Shown here: positions 12,202 to 27,200 of the stretch, piece by piece | Layout of the letters: each line of letters starts with the position of its first letter | Position numbering within the stretch: position 1 is the stretch's first letter | NCBI RefSeq assembly: GCF_012273895.1 | Contig: NC_052126.1 | Span: forward strand, 2,121,218-2,185,217 | Direction: 5' to 3' | Length of the DNA: 64,000 nt | Source: Zerene cesonia | Lineage: Eukaryota > Arthropoda > Insecta > Lepidoptera > Pieridae | Notes under the pieces: generated by a model | The model's database searches: none | What the model saw: only the letters and a program-made list of their open reading frames with translations | Told to the model about the DNA's origin: nothing | Translations under genes and position numbers: made by a program

Positions 12202-15200
12202 GTAAGTGTACAAGTATTCTATGTGCTTTGGTATTTCGTGTTAATAATAATAATAATAAATTCTTTATTTCGGGGTAACAAGGACCTAATATCTCTTAAG
12301 CTTTGTTATTATTAAATAACGCGGTTTCATGGCGTTAGTCTGTATCCCGTAGGAATATCGGAATAATAATATTGTTACCTATATGTTATTCCAGTTATCC
12401 AGCTATCTACGTATCAAATAGCATTGCAATCGGTTAATCAGTTATTGCGTAAAAGAGTATCAAATATCCATTCATACTTTCAAACTTTCGATTATAATAT
12501 ATGTAGGATTAGTAGGATACATAGCTTAAGGATATGATAGTATATTCTTGTATGATTTACGAGTATATAGAGAGTACTTGAGAAGTTAAATATTTCTTAA
12601 CGGAACGGCGTTAAAATCTGTTAAAAATTCTTAAATTTTCTAACCATGTGGTACTATAGTTTGAGCTGTTTCCATATTTTCTATAAAAGGCTTCATTGAA
12701 GTCGACGTTAGAACCAGAGATTTGTTGATATCGGATGTCCGTTGTTCAAATTTATCGCTATTGTACACAACTAACAATATATATACAGTTGATAAGGAAA
12801 ATCGAAAACAAATTAATAACTATACCGTTATTTCGAGGTATATTATACATGTAACATCCTACTAATATTGTAAATGCCAAAGTTTGTAAGAATGTGTGTG
12901 TGTTTGTTACTCTTTCACGTAAAAACTACTGAACCGATTGCAATGAACTTTGGTACGTAGATAGCTGGACAACTGGAATAACATAAAGACTACTTTTTAT
13001 TCTAGTATATAACAATTACAACAAAAATATTAACTTGTAATTTTTTATGCTCTACTAGATGCGCCCCGCGGTTTCACCCGCATAAGTCCGTGTCCCGTAG
13101 GAATATCCGGATAAAAAGTTGCCTTTATGTTATTCCAGTTGTCCAGCTATCTACATACCAAGTTTCATTGCCATCGGTTCAGTAGAATTTGCGTGAAAGA
13201 GTAACAAACACACACACACCCTTACAAACTTTCGCATTTATAATGTTGTAGTAGGATTATGCGCTATAATCAAATACACTGATAATAAAATACGCAAAAC
13301 CGGAAAATAATAACTTATAATATGAACGTAAGGTTAATTCCTTTGCCTTTGGATAACTTCCGCAGAATTAAGCATAAAAATAAGTAAAAGATGTTAATTA
13401 TTCAATCTTATATCTAATCCAAACAATAGTTATGAAGAAAGAAAATATAATGATATTGTCATGTTATCGTGTGTATAAGACAAGACAAATCCTAAACCGT
13501 TTAAATTCGGGTTGTTTAGCTTAATCAAACAAAAGATTTCAATACGAAACACATTACAAAACTAAATCGACTGGAATCTAATAAATGGAAACCATACAGC
13601 CTCTTACCACCTAATTGAGCTTTTTAATATAGGCAATATTCTGTTTTATTCTGTTCAGAATACGGCTCACTTTCATGAATTACGAATGTAATTATCCTCG
13701 GAGGACTGGCGAAATCTACTGGATAATCAGTTCTATGTGCATTGCAATAAGGGTGTGATTTATTTGTTGTAGGTGAATTTACAATGTGTAGTCAACGGCC
13801 CCCACCCAGCGAGGTTTATTTGGGAGAGGGATGGTATTGTTATATCCTCGAATACGGATTCAAGGTGAGATTTAGTGTTTATTGTATTTAATTACTTAAG
13901 AGTTCGACGTTTAGTATTTATTTAATCACGATAATTTCAGTTCGTTCTTGAAAACTATTTATATAAAATATTTTTGTTTTTCTCCCGATATTTATGTGTT
14001 ATTGTGTACATTTCAGTGTCGTATTTTGTACGTATACTAGCTTTTTTCCGCTTCACACACGATAAATTCCGTTTAAAACCCCTTTCCCCCTTTTTTATGT
14101 TATTATACATATTAATCTTTGAATAATTGAATCATTCTATTTATTTAAAAACCCCCATCAAAATCTAATACGTAATTTCAAAGACCGAAGCATACAGACA
14201 CGACGGAAAGCGAATTTGTTTTATATGTAGTGGCTATTTCCAACAATTTTAACATTGACTTGTTGAATAACTGAAGCGTGAAAACAGCTTTTTAAAAAGG
14301 AATAAGGAGATCCTTATACATTATAATTTTGTGTTTGTCATAATTTAAAATATTGGAGCGATGACTGGCTCTTTCATACCATATTTCAACCGTGTATAAA
14401 ATTACAAAAATGAGTATTGATTTCAATTTATGCAACGATGTCGAATATCACATAGTAAAGGAATAATCACAGCCAATATTCTGTTGAACTAGTATATTCA
14501 AACTCAAACATTTATTCGATCAACTAGACTTCTTATAGAAGCACTTTTGAATCGTCATATTACACAGTTATAAAATTTACCACCGGAAGGCAGTTTCTAC
14601 AGAGAAGAGCCGGCAACAAACTCTGTAGTATTATATACATTCTATAATATATTCTAGTCATTGAAGACATTCTCATATCCTTAGGCATCAATACTAATTC
14701 CACATCACATTACAGATACGCGATCGGTCAAACGATGACTCCGGATGGTGGAGTAGTTACCCAGTTGAATATATCTCACATAAGAGTGGACGATGGCGGT
14801 CGGTACGCATGTGTAGCCCACCATGGCGAGTCGGTTATAAGTCATGAAGACAGGATCAATGTTTATGGTGAGGTTTTCAATTTTTTGCTTTATGTCTCCC
14901 TTTTAACGATAGTCGTATTAGGTCATATAGAAGAAGGCTAAGTTATATAGAAGAGTACATCGCATAGAACCGATTTTTGGAGACGATTTTTGTGTACGAA
15001 GTTAGGCTACTAGTCACATAGTCTAACTTTTTACCGCGGGTAAAAATCTCATGCCCTCGAGAATCTCCTTTGACTACGCGGAGGGAAAGCAAATGAAATA
15101 CCATAGAGTTGAAATAAAAAATAAATACAGGAAATTATCTAGACAGCTCAAGGAATGTAATAAAAGCCACGTTAAATAATGCAAACAGACAATACTTTGA

Positions 15201-18200
15201 TTCTGTATTCTATTTCTTATCGAATAAAGTTAATTTTTAAATGAGAACAAATTCTGAAGAATGTAGAGAGTTTCGTATTGGAAAACTTTCTTGTTGTTTA
15301 TTTATAAACTCCAAGTTGTATTTAATTAGTTGACAAAGGAATCTTTCGATAGCAGAATGTTCTATTGAAATCATTGTTTCGAATTTACTGTTTTTAAATA
15401 TGGATGACATTGCTATTTCAATTATAATATGACGCGGCTTCTATTTGAATAACTCTGATTGGTTCCTTACAAAGCAATAACTCCTAGCTAAAGAAAAGGT
15501 GACTTCCTAATTAAACTTAGTGAGAATTTTACGAGCAAACAATTTTTAGACAAATAAATAGTTTTGGCCGAAACTTTTTCAATTAATTTTCTTCTAGGTC
15601 CACCCTATATACGAACCTTACCTCCCATCAAGGTACAAAGTGGGCAAACCGTGACTTTGAAATGCCCATACTATGGATATCCTATCAGGTAAATAAATGT
15701 AATTATGTATATTTAACACATAACTAGTATACGTACTCTATCTAAATTTCTTAACGATGACCTACTCGGTCAATCTCGAATGGAACTTACAAAACATGAA
15801 AATGTCATATTGATGGAAAAATATTTATAGATACACACGGCTACAAATACAAACATTCGAATCCGAAATGCATTTGCAAATAGCTAGTCAAAATATTCAA
15901 GCGATATTGATTGATTAACACGATACGTCTTAAACCAAATATCGATTGGTTTTACCTCTAATTGTAAAAGATTATAAATTAGAAACTGTACGTATTGAAG
16001 TGTTTACTCCGTAGTTATTAAAAAAATATTCCTATTTCATAATGAAAAACTAAAGCACCAGTTTAAGTGTCTAGCAAAGGCTTATCGTTATGAATAAAAA
16101 ATATTATTTCACCATTTTCATTTAATTAAAAAAGATAACTGTCTAGAGGTTGGTTTTTAATTAATGTCTAAAATAAAGGAAAAATGTTTGGTTTTCATTT
16201 AGTTTTATTAAGACAAGTTCTTTATTTAATATTATAATTTAAACATACATTACACCGCATCCTTATTAACTTATCTCTATATAAAAAAAACTCCATTTAT
16301 TGTTTTTAATCTTTTGCTATATATACATAGTGGTCAGAATTAATTTAAAACCACGCATTCCCGAAAAAAAGACTTTTTGAAAAAAATTGTTTGGCGTCAA
16401 ATATTTGACGTTGTATTTATTCACCATTTTCACTATAGCGTTCCAAGGAAATATACATCAACTCCCACACGTGTTATAATATAAGATAATATCTATTAGT
16501 TGAACACTAATCTATAACATCCATTATTGCAAACATTATCTATATTGTAATTCTTACACAACATCAATAATTAATTCCTAAACAACATTTCATATAACAT
16601 GATACATACGTTCTAAACAATCGAATCAAATTCTAGAGAAATCACGTGGGAATACAGGGGTAAAGAGATAACATCGGAGCAGAATCGCTACAAGCGATCC
16701 GACAAAACCGAACTGAGCATAGAAATATACGGTCGTAAGCCGAAATTAAGAAAGCGCGATGTATCAAACACTGACGGGGTTTTAGTAATAAATAAAATTA
16801 GCAAGGCGGAAAACGGAGCGTCGTACGCGTGTATAGTTAGAAGTCCTTCTGGTGAAATGGCCAAGCGTTCGTTTGATCTGCAAGTCGTGGAGGCTCCTCA
16901 ATTGGAAGATATACTGCTGGCTCCTGATCTGCAGGAAGGTCAAATTGTACAGATACATTGCAATTTGAAAAGCGGCGACTCGCCTGTGTATTACTCGTGG
17001 TTGAAAGATGGCAAGAAGATACCGTCGCACTTGAAGGTATGTGTATGTTTTTTAATATACAAAATATATTGAGAAAAAAGTGACTGTACTTCAATTATAA
17101 AGTATAACTTTTGTGTCCTTGCTCCACAATTTGTACAGACCAAAAACCTTATGCTTTGTCTTTATTATTCGGTTATTTCATTAACTTCTTTTCTTGGCCT
17201 TTTATGGTTTAGTGAGAAGGTAAATTGATATAAGACAATTCGGTGAGATCACAATTATGGCGAATTTCTAACTAAATTATTTGTATAAACAACCGTTTGT
17301 TGCATTATATGTCGACTTGTTTCAGTAATGTACTAATATGCAATTTTTTCTCTAAATTATATCTATTAATATTTTTCTGATTGTTATAGCACTCAATTAT
17401 AATCATATTTAATACTCTATTTATTTTCAAACACATCCATCCATCCTACACATCGAACTCCATCCGAAATCAATTCCGAAATTTCAAATATTTAGATATC
17501 AGTTCGGAGATCCTGAAATTATTGTATCCCATTATATAACCTAAATTGTGGTACACAATATTCCAAACGTGATGTTATCTAGCGTAAATTTAATACCGAA
17601 ATAGTTAATATGTGAGCTATTATGTAAGCACGCGTGTACGAGCGGCATTCATTTGTTTTCGTGTCTTATCTTCTATTACCGAAGTTATAATGACATTTTG
17701 TCAGGACGCTAAACGATAACTAATCAGTTTTGGAGACAGGTGATTAATTTTTGTTTGTTGTTTTGGTTGGGTTTGACATTAAATGAATGAGTCATTACCT
17801 CCTGGTACGTCATTTATGTTGGTTGAACACTAAATTGCATGAACTACTGACTTGTTTTCTAAAAGTACCTAGTTGTTCTTAAAATGTTATTGAATACAAT
17901 TTGACTAACTTGGAATAGAATATTAATACAGTATATGCGAAAATATGTTAATAATGGAAACTGAATGGTGTAAAAATAAAAGAAGTACCTACATGTAAAG
18001 TTTTTTAGGCTGCCTTTTTCATGTATAAGATTCAGGATATAGCCCTTTCCATTCAATTATAATTTATGTAATGAACAGCACAAAGGTTGCTATTTTATGA
18101 TATAAAGTGTGAAAGCAATTCTGTCTTATGCACTAACACACTATCACACTGTCGTTAACACACTATTTCTCTCTGTAATCTAATATATCCCTGCTTCTCT

Positions 18201-21200
18201 ATACATGTAACATAAAATATAAATATTAGTTAGGCTAACACATCAAAAGAACATACTCAACAGATTAAGATGAAATTTGCTAATAGTTTGATATCAAAGT
18301 AAGGACATGGGATAGCTTTTCTTCCCGAGAATCCCACAGGAACGGAAACTATGCAGATAAAACTCGGACTGTCTTTTGCCATAATATTTTGTAGAACCAG
18401 CTATGGTTATAAACCCGTAAGGGTTAAAACCAATCCATATGTCCTTTTTCAGGTATGAAACTGTCTCTGTATAAAATTGCATCCTAAACGGTTCAGAATA
18501 TTAGGCGTGAAGAGACAGACAAACAGACAGCTACTTTCACAATTCTACATTTATATCATAAAGAGGCAACTTTTATATTTTTATGTTTGTAACGTTTTCA
18601 TAAATAACATGTCATCTTGCTTCCTTCTTTATCTACAAACAATTCCTTCAACAGATAGTCGAGAGGAGTCTAGAAGTGTTCAGCGTGTTGATAATAAAGA
18701 ATGTATCATTAGACCACTGCGGCACCTACACCTGCGTGGCAGCGAACCATGTTGCGAAGGTCAACAGGACCGTCAATTTGTATATAAAAGGTGAGATATG
18801 AGTTATAAAGCTTTTATGTTATTTCAGCCTTACTGTATTATTTTATTTTACTGTTTTAATTATTTTAATACCGAATTGTTGCTATAATCATCTTTAATAT
18901 TCTTAATCTTATCTTTAATATTTTTAACACAGTTAACATACTCAGCAAGCTACTTAGAATTTTCTTTATTGTTGAAAATTTCTTATAAATAAATCAATAT
19001 TTCACGCTACTACATAGTGAAACATGAAGTCCTAAGTCTTTATTAGATTTGACCCAGCCGATACAGATGTGATCGTAAAATTGAAATCAAGGTCTATTAC
19101 AACTATTACATGTCCGTCAGGTATAGGCTGACATTTTATTAGTATCAACTCACATCGACAGATATTTTTCTGTCATAGCGGGCAACTGAGCTGGTGGGTC
19201 GCCTGCTGGTAAGCGCTACCACCGCCCATGAACATTTGGAGAGGCGTAAGGTTCTTTGTGAATATACATATAGTGAAACGAAAAATAAATTGACGCTCAA
19301 AAGTTACCGCAAATGAATACCTTTTATTCGATCGTAGAACCAAATTATATGTATTCAATCAAAATGTACTCCACAATATTACCAACAAAATGCATTGAAG
19401 TTCAAAATACGAACGATGTATTCGGTAGTATTATAATTCATAGATTAAATTGCTAAGCGACCGGCTACATTTCAAACGCATAATCCATTGTTATTTTGTG
19501 TTGTATTTCAGCTAACTTCGATCCCACAACAATCGTTACTCTAAAAACAATGCACGTTACAATTTTTAATCTAAAACAAATCGACAGATATAAAAATAAA
19601 TTGCGGTTTTTAATCTGTAAATCCGTTGGCGCCATAAAACATTGCAAACGACTTTCATAACGATCTATGTAGGATATTTTCATTCCACGAATGTCAGGTA
19701 TTGCAAGATATAATCCCAAAATATGAACGTCCATTTTTAACTGTAACTGTTTGATGCAAAGTTCATTGGAACTAAATTGCTGATGTATTTTAACTGTTTA
19801 ATTGTAATACTAAGCAATGTAATAATTTTTCTGTATGATGTGCTCACTAATTTAGGAATTCACACTTTATATTTAACGAACTTTATATTTAATTCGCCAT
19901 TACATCCCAATGTATATTACAAATATGAGAGTCACTCTGTCTCCACTATCACGCGTTCTTCGGGCCAAACCATTGAACCGCTTATAATGAAATTTGGTAC
20001 AACGATAGTTCGTGACCCAGGAAAGGACATAGAATCTCTTAGTAACTATGCCTATCTTTCTCCGACAACGCAGACGTAGCCGCGGGTGGAATCTAGTATC
20101 TATTTAATATAATTAACGAAAATTTGTAAGGATGTGTGTGTGTTTGTTGCTCTTTCACGCAAAAACTACTGAACCGATTGCAATGAAATTTGGTACGCAA
20201 ATAGCTGGACAACTGGAATAATATATAGGCAACTTTTTATCCCGATGTTCGTACGAGATACTGATTTACGCGGGTAAAACCGCGGGGCGCAGCTAGTATG
20301 CCATAAACTTAATCACAAATGTTTAGTAAATTATTTTACATATCGTATTTGAAAATATTATAAATACATAGATAACGCTTAAAATCTCAAATCACTTAAG
20401 ATTACCTCATTAAAATATCGAAATTTCAATGTTAATTTTCTAAAAATAAGCCGACGAGACGATAAAATAAGTTGAAACTCAACAGCTATTGAATGTGCTT
20501 GGGTCAAGGGAGATCTTAATGACGTACTTAGGATTTAACACTCGACGCAGAATGACCTAGACTTGACGGCTTGCTAATTTCATTCTGTTTTAGTATGATT
20601 TAATCTAGTACATTTGATTTTGTTGCCATGTTGGTGTGGTTGGAAAACAATCCATAATACGGTAGGTTTTATGATAATTTTCGATGATATTTCATTATAA
20701 AATCTATCGAATTATAAATATCAGTCTATTAAACCATGCATTTTTTATACATTGAACAGTATTGAAGCTTTACACCAAACACTAATATATTGTATATGTT
20801 TTGTATTTCTTATCATAACAATAACCTTTTCCCTTTATAATAGTTGCACCAAAATGGAGCGAAGAGCCACAGAACACGTCGCTCCTGCTGGGCCGGAATG
20901 GTCACGTGTCTTGCAAGGCTAATGGATATCCGCAACCACAGACACATTGGTTGAAGAAAGATGGTATGTAATGTTTGTGGTAATGCCGGTGATACGTTTA
21001 ACTCCCAAGCCCTCGACTTTTGAATTTCGAGTCTCTAATCATTCAGTAAATTTTCGAAATGTTTTTTTTATTAGTAATTACCGATAATTCTCTCAGCCAT
21101 TAATCAATCATGGACTCAGGCTGGGGATATTAGCGAAGATTAATTACGAGACGAATATAGTAAACCTAATTCAAGATAACAACAAGCTCTGTTTTTGCCA

Positions 21201-24200
21201 GATTTTCATAAAAAAATGAGCATTTTCAAATATTTATTTCTCAATATTACTCTGCCCTTGAAATTAGGTTATAACTTGTTTCTCAAATGACAGTTTCCTT
21301 CCCTTAAAAAGTTCTAGCACATAAAATTTGGTCCGTAAACATTATAATTAATACTGATTGATTTGAAATTTAGACTAAATGACTATTTGTGTTATCTTCC
21401 AGTCCACAGCAATACACTGAGTTTGTTCCATATTTGCCAGAGGACTTGCATTTTTATTTTGACATTTTCATTTTCAAATAGAAAATCTCTGAAATGTTTT
21501 TTGCCTTTTACGACCCTACATTTTGACATAAGCAAAATAGTATTTTCTTGTGTTTGATTCTACGCGAGTATTGTACATTTATAAATTAAAGATTTTCTAA
21601 CGGATTTTAAACGCGATTTATTCATTATATTATTAACCCGTCGTCTACCCGTGACCACGTTTGCTGTAAAGTGTTCGAAATGTCGGGTTAACACAATGTT
21701 TAAAAAGTCTTTAATTTCTCAAATAGCAAATTATGCAAATTTTTATTCAGACATGATTTGAACGAGATAAAATACTAAACGTGTTTACGTGAATTATTTA
21801 GTCAAAACAAAGGTCTTAAATGAAGTACCTAAATCCTGGCTGCGTTCTCTATTGGAAATTAGATTACCTTGATCATACTTGCATAACCTAAATACATACA
21901 TATCTAGAATTTGTAGTGTCCATTCACTAAGCTTACTATATAATCGGATTAACTGAATAAACGATTGCATGAAATATGCGCTTAATGTCAAATACAATAA
22001 CTTAGCGTATTAGCTTCATATTGGTTTCATTATCCTAATATTATGCATGGATGATTATTTGGAATGGATACACACAAAAACTGGTCGATCAATTTGAAAG
22101 ACCTTTTCGTAAAAAATATTTATTCAGTATTACGCTGCGTAAATGTACTATTTTTTCTTTTATTACTGTGCAAACAGTTAATTAAAATAACATTGCTTTA
22201 AAAAAATATTTAAAGAATAGAAAAATCGATCATGAGACGGGATCGAATCCCGTCTTGTGCCGTTGTGACAACGCCTCACCTCTCGACCACCTATGATGCT
22301 CACGGTCTCATGAACGAAATATTTCTATTCTTTAAATGTTTTTCTTTCATAAAGAATCATAACATTATTCAACTAAAAACGAAAAATTGCTCATGTCCAA
22401 CTATTTAGCAGCATATAACAATTCTTGTTTCTTTATTCTTAACAGTGGTATCAGATACATGGAGACCAGTGCTAGAAGTGGCTGGCGGTGGGGTCCTCAG
22501 TTTGTCCAATGGATCCCTGATTTTCGACTCTGTTTCACTGTCGGATGCTGGTTTATACACTTGCCACGTGGAGAACGGTGTGGGTGAAGCGCTGAGCAAA
22601 ACTGTATGGATTTCTGTTAATAGTGAGTTTTGCTTATTTGGATAAAAACATTGAAATGTATTGTTGGATGGCTTGTAATCTGAGGAATTTACATGTATTT
22701 TGTGCTCATATAGAATATACTGTGTGGGGAATAAAAAGGTTTTTATAATGGTGATATGCTATCATAAATTTGTCATCTATAAATGTTAGAAATAATAATT
22801 ATAAAGCATTTCAATGCTATAATACTAAAAGTTAAATCTACAAATGTACTATAATATTATTCCATACTTATTATTACTTGTCAAGATAAAATCTACAATA
22901 AAAATTAATTAAGCCAGTCTAAATAGTAGTGGACCGCCTTATTAGACCAGTAAGCAAGTAAATGTTATAGTGAAGATATACTGGGATTAAAATCACTTAC
23001 TTCGTATAAGGTCATTGTACACCACACAAAGATGATACACATTTTTTCATTTAATAAAATTCTCATTTATAATTTATAAAGCATACAAATTAGATAATAC
23101 TATACAAATAAAAATTCAGCATTATAGTTGTTATAAGTGGCCCAATTTATAGTGCGATAAATACGTGGACTGTCATAATAAAACCACAGATTATTTTTTA
23201 TGATAATATTATACTACACTAGGTAAAACGAAAAGTTTTCAAAAAAAGTAAAAAAAAAATTAATATTTTGATATAATTAATGAAATTTTCAGGCTGAATT
23301 TCTCAACCTAACTTTAACAAAGATGCTCGTGATAACACATCCAGGAATTTAATCACGTAGTCGTAAGCTTTGACCCGCGTTTAATTTTGGAATTTCGTAT
23401 ACGAAAACCCTTCTTATGTGAAAATGTTAGTTTTACTAAACGATCGATGGGTAAATGACATAGACAGGGCCGGAGTTTGATGTTTTGGGGCTCTCAAAAA
23501 TTTTCTTCGTATAAATATGTATTTTGATTATTAAACTCAAGTTCAAACATTTATTTATTCAGTTAGACTTCTTATAGAGGCACTTTTGAGTCGTCATTTT
23601 ATTCAGTTTTAATATTTACCACCAGTTCGGAAAGCAGTTTCTACATTATATTGTTAATATGTAATATAAAGTTCATAATTGTTAATTATGTACAAAAAAG
23701 CTATATTAACGTTGCATTTAAAATCGTAGCATTGAATGTGAAAATGTCATTCCCTTATTAATCTGCAACCAAGTTTGTTTTCAGAACCAAACGTCTATAA
23801 TAGGATCTATGGTTAACTCCACCTTTACAAACCATCAAAACTAATTAATTGAATGATATAATTCCATTAATGTTGCCTGTATTACGTATGTGTATATTTT
23901 TTAAGAAATTTATAGGACCAATTCTACATATTAAGATCTCATACCTGAATTATACAATTTTTTTTAACCTAATTTAATCGTTTATACTATATTTTTAATG
24001 TATCAAACCTCCTCGTAGAACCAATCACGTTTGACGTGTCATCAAGAAACATAACGGCTAAATTGGGCCAGCAAGTGACGGTGGAGTGCGTGGCGAAAGG
24101 AGACGATCCTATTCGCGTGATGTGGACGAGAAATGGGAAACCAATCAATCCACTAACACAGAGGTATGTGTCGATAATTCGAAATTCATGTCTCTTGTTT

Positions 24201-27200
24201 GTGTGTGTCTTTGACGTGCTATGTTTATGCTATTGCATTCAAAATTTCCATTTTTTTCATCTAGAAAGGAAAAAGAGAAGTCCCGTGTCCCCTATATGGG
24301 GCAGATGATGTACATCTGTTTCACTGATCGATTTTCTTTAGGGGCAAGAAGGTGATCAGCCTTCTGTGTCCTGCCAGACCGAGACATTTTTTTTGTGCGT
24401 CCCCACCGGGAATTGAACCCAGGACCCCTCGGTTCTACGCTCACGCGTTAACCACTGTTGTAGAAAGAAGTGACTATTATTTAAGCTTGCAAGCTAATAA
24501 GTAATACATGTATTTAACAAATTGTGATTTGTTTTTGTACTTATATTATAACTTGTTTTCCTATTTCTTTTCTCATAATTAAAGATATTTAAATGTAATA
24601 GAAGATGGAGTATAAAATGTAAAGAGCGTTAAAACTTTTGAAGCAATGAAATATTATCAATACTAGTTGCGCGGTTTCACCCGCGTAAGTCCGTATCCCG
24701 TAGGAATATCGAGATAAAAAGTTGCCTATATGTTACTCCAGTTGTCCAGCTGTCTTCGTACCAAATGTCATTGCAATCGGTTCAGTAGTTTTTGCGTGAA
24801 AGAGTAACAAACACACACATGCTCACAAACTTTCGCATTTATAATTTTAGTAGGATAGGATAGTATGATGTTTGTCAAGCATCTATTATTTAATTTAATG
24901 AAATTAGTAGTAGGTATTATTTATAGAATAGGATATAATATTATATCAACTATGAACTTTCTTATATAGGGTGAAGATATCAGAAATGAAAACAGAAGAT
25001 GGCATGACTAGTGTGCTGGAGCTGCTGCAGACTGAAGTCAGCGATGGGGCCCTCTATCAGTGCAAAGCTGGTAATCCTTTTGGAGCTGATGTGTATACCG
25101 TGTACCTTACTATACTTGGTAAGTGAACACTGCTATTATGCTATTGGATTAGGTAATCCATCAATACAATTCACCATTCATGTATATACGTATATAATTT
25201 TTTCTTTACATCTTTGGTACCAAATTCTTAGTAAGTTCCTTTTGTTCATGCTCAGTACCTGCAAATATAAACACTAACTTCATTACTTATCATATGTTAT
25301 TTATCTTTCGTTATTATCTATTTGCTTTAAATGTGTTTAAGTGTGTGTTCTCTTATTGTTTTATTGTAATCTTTTAATATTGAGGTATTTTTGTGCTATT
25401 GACAATTAATATTAAAATTATGTAAATGTATGTAAAATGTATGATTCCGCCGGACTTGCATCCTTATATTTCTAATTTGCATTACATCAAATACGCCTGA
25501 TGGAAAAATTTTGTGTAATTCATATTGTATTATACAGCAGACATGTATATTATGCAATCCAGAAGAATATAACATGTTTTTCATTACACTAGAACCGCCT
25601 CTTCCTCCCAACGATCTGTCAGTGGATTCAGTGAAGAGTCGCTCAGTAAAGCTGTCCTGGTTGGACAGCGCGCGCTCCCTCGCCCAGTACTACACCTTGC
25701 AGATAACCAGCACTCAAAGATTATCCTGGAACACTGCTAGGAGTGTTAATGTGACGAGGTTGGTTATGTGGATAAGAGAAGTAAATAGGATTATTTGATT
25801 TTAAGTGTCTCTTTGTAGCGTATTCGTGTCTTTTTAAAAACACTAGCTGACCCTGCAAACGCTGCTCTGCCTTACTCCTATCAATTCGGGGTATAAAAAA
25901 TAGATAATAACCTATATGCACACAAAATTTCATAAGAGTCGGTCCAGCCGTTACGGGGGGATTTGATAACTTAATTTGTGACACGGGAATTGAATATATA
26001 AGATCTTAAAGGATTATCGCCACATGATATAAAACAAAGTCGCTCGTCGTTATCTGTCTGTTCCTATGTGTGCTTGAATCTGCAAAACGACACAACGATT
26101 TTCATAGGTTTCTTATGGATAAAGAATAATAGATAGAAGGAACTTATTTGTATGTTTATTATTTACTAGCTTAGCGCCTGCGGCTTCGCACGTATTATAA
26201 AATAGTAGTAATTTGATTTAATAGTTGCTGTGATTTGTGTAATTATAATAAAAATAATATATTAACCGTTTTATTTATAATGTAAAAACTATTAAATGAT
26301 TTTTCATTCTTAGAAAAGAGCGGGATTAGCCAACATAATTGTATTTTGTGAGGACTAATATATATTACAATTACCAACGATAATTTAAAAACTAATCTAA
26401 CGACACTAATAAACTATACCAACTAATTATTCCAGTTTCAACTAAAATAATAAATATGGCATTTTTCGAGAAGTTTAAATATATTAAATAAATTGCAATA
26501 TTGAGTCCAGACCTGTCTTAAGGAATGCGGAGTTACCAAACTTAACTCTAAGCATCCTTATTAAAATTTGTTATTCGAACTATCACAAGTTTTGTGTTTA
26601 TTTATTTAGTTTCTACTGGTTTTTAATTTATTATAAACAGTTGTATATTAAATCAATTTTAAAAGTCACTAACTATACTGAAACTTTTTTTTTTTTGTCA
26701 CTTATATTTAACCAGCTATTGGTGTACCTTGTTATTGGCGTAATTACTGTGATAATAAATCAGATACTGTAAAATTAACTGTAAGGTACCTTTTATAAGT
26801 AAAATAAATAAAACCTGTGTAAATATAAATTAAAAAAAACTTTGTTTCCATCAAAAAAAAACCACAACAACACGTCCATGATCACTCTAAGTTCAAAACC
26901 TTAAATTCTAATGAATTTTTTTTAATAAAAGAAATCCCTAAATCCTAAAACATCCCACCAGATCGGATGATATCCGCCACACAATTGAGATAGAGCAACT
27001 GCAAGCAGCGACGGGCTACTCAGCTAGAGTAGCCGGCGGGAACCAGGCCGACCTCAGCCCGTACAGCGCACCTGTAAGATTCACTACAGCTGAAGAAGGT
27101 TTGTATTATACAAAAGGAAAACATATCGAGCGATTATGACTGGAAAACTAATATTATTGCCGCCACGGACAATCACACAAAACACTCACATTCATGCATA

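Noticed and set aside
16782..17094. Minus-strand open frames opposite the Ig6/Ig7 exon
   Set aside because: Antisense of a real exon with clear Ig motifs on the plus strand.
17037..18654. Array of alternative Ig7 exons as in Dscam1
   Set aside because: The intron was read for repeated Ig half-domains with YxC motifs and none was found.
22228..22312. tRNA gene on the minus strand
   Set aside because: A-box-like and T-arm-like sequences are present, but the T loop is shifted and no acceptor stem or full cloverleaf can be drawn. It lies inside an element with inverted ends.
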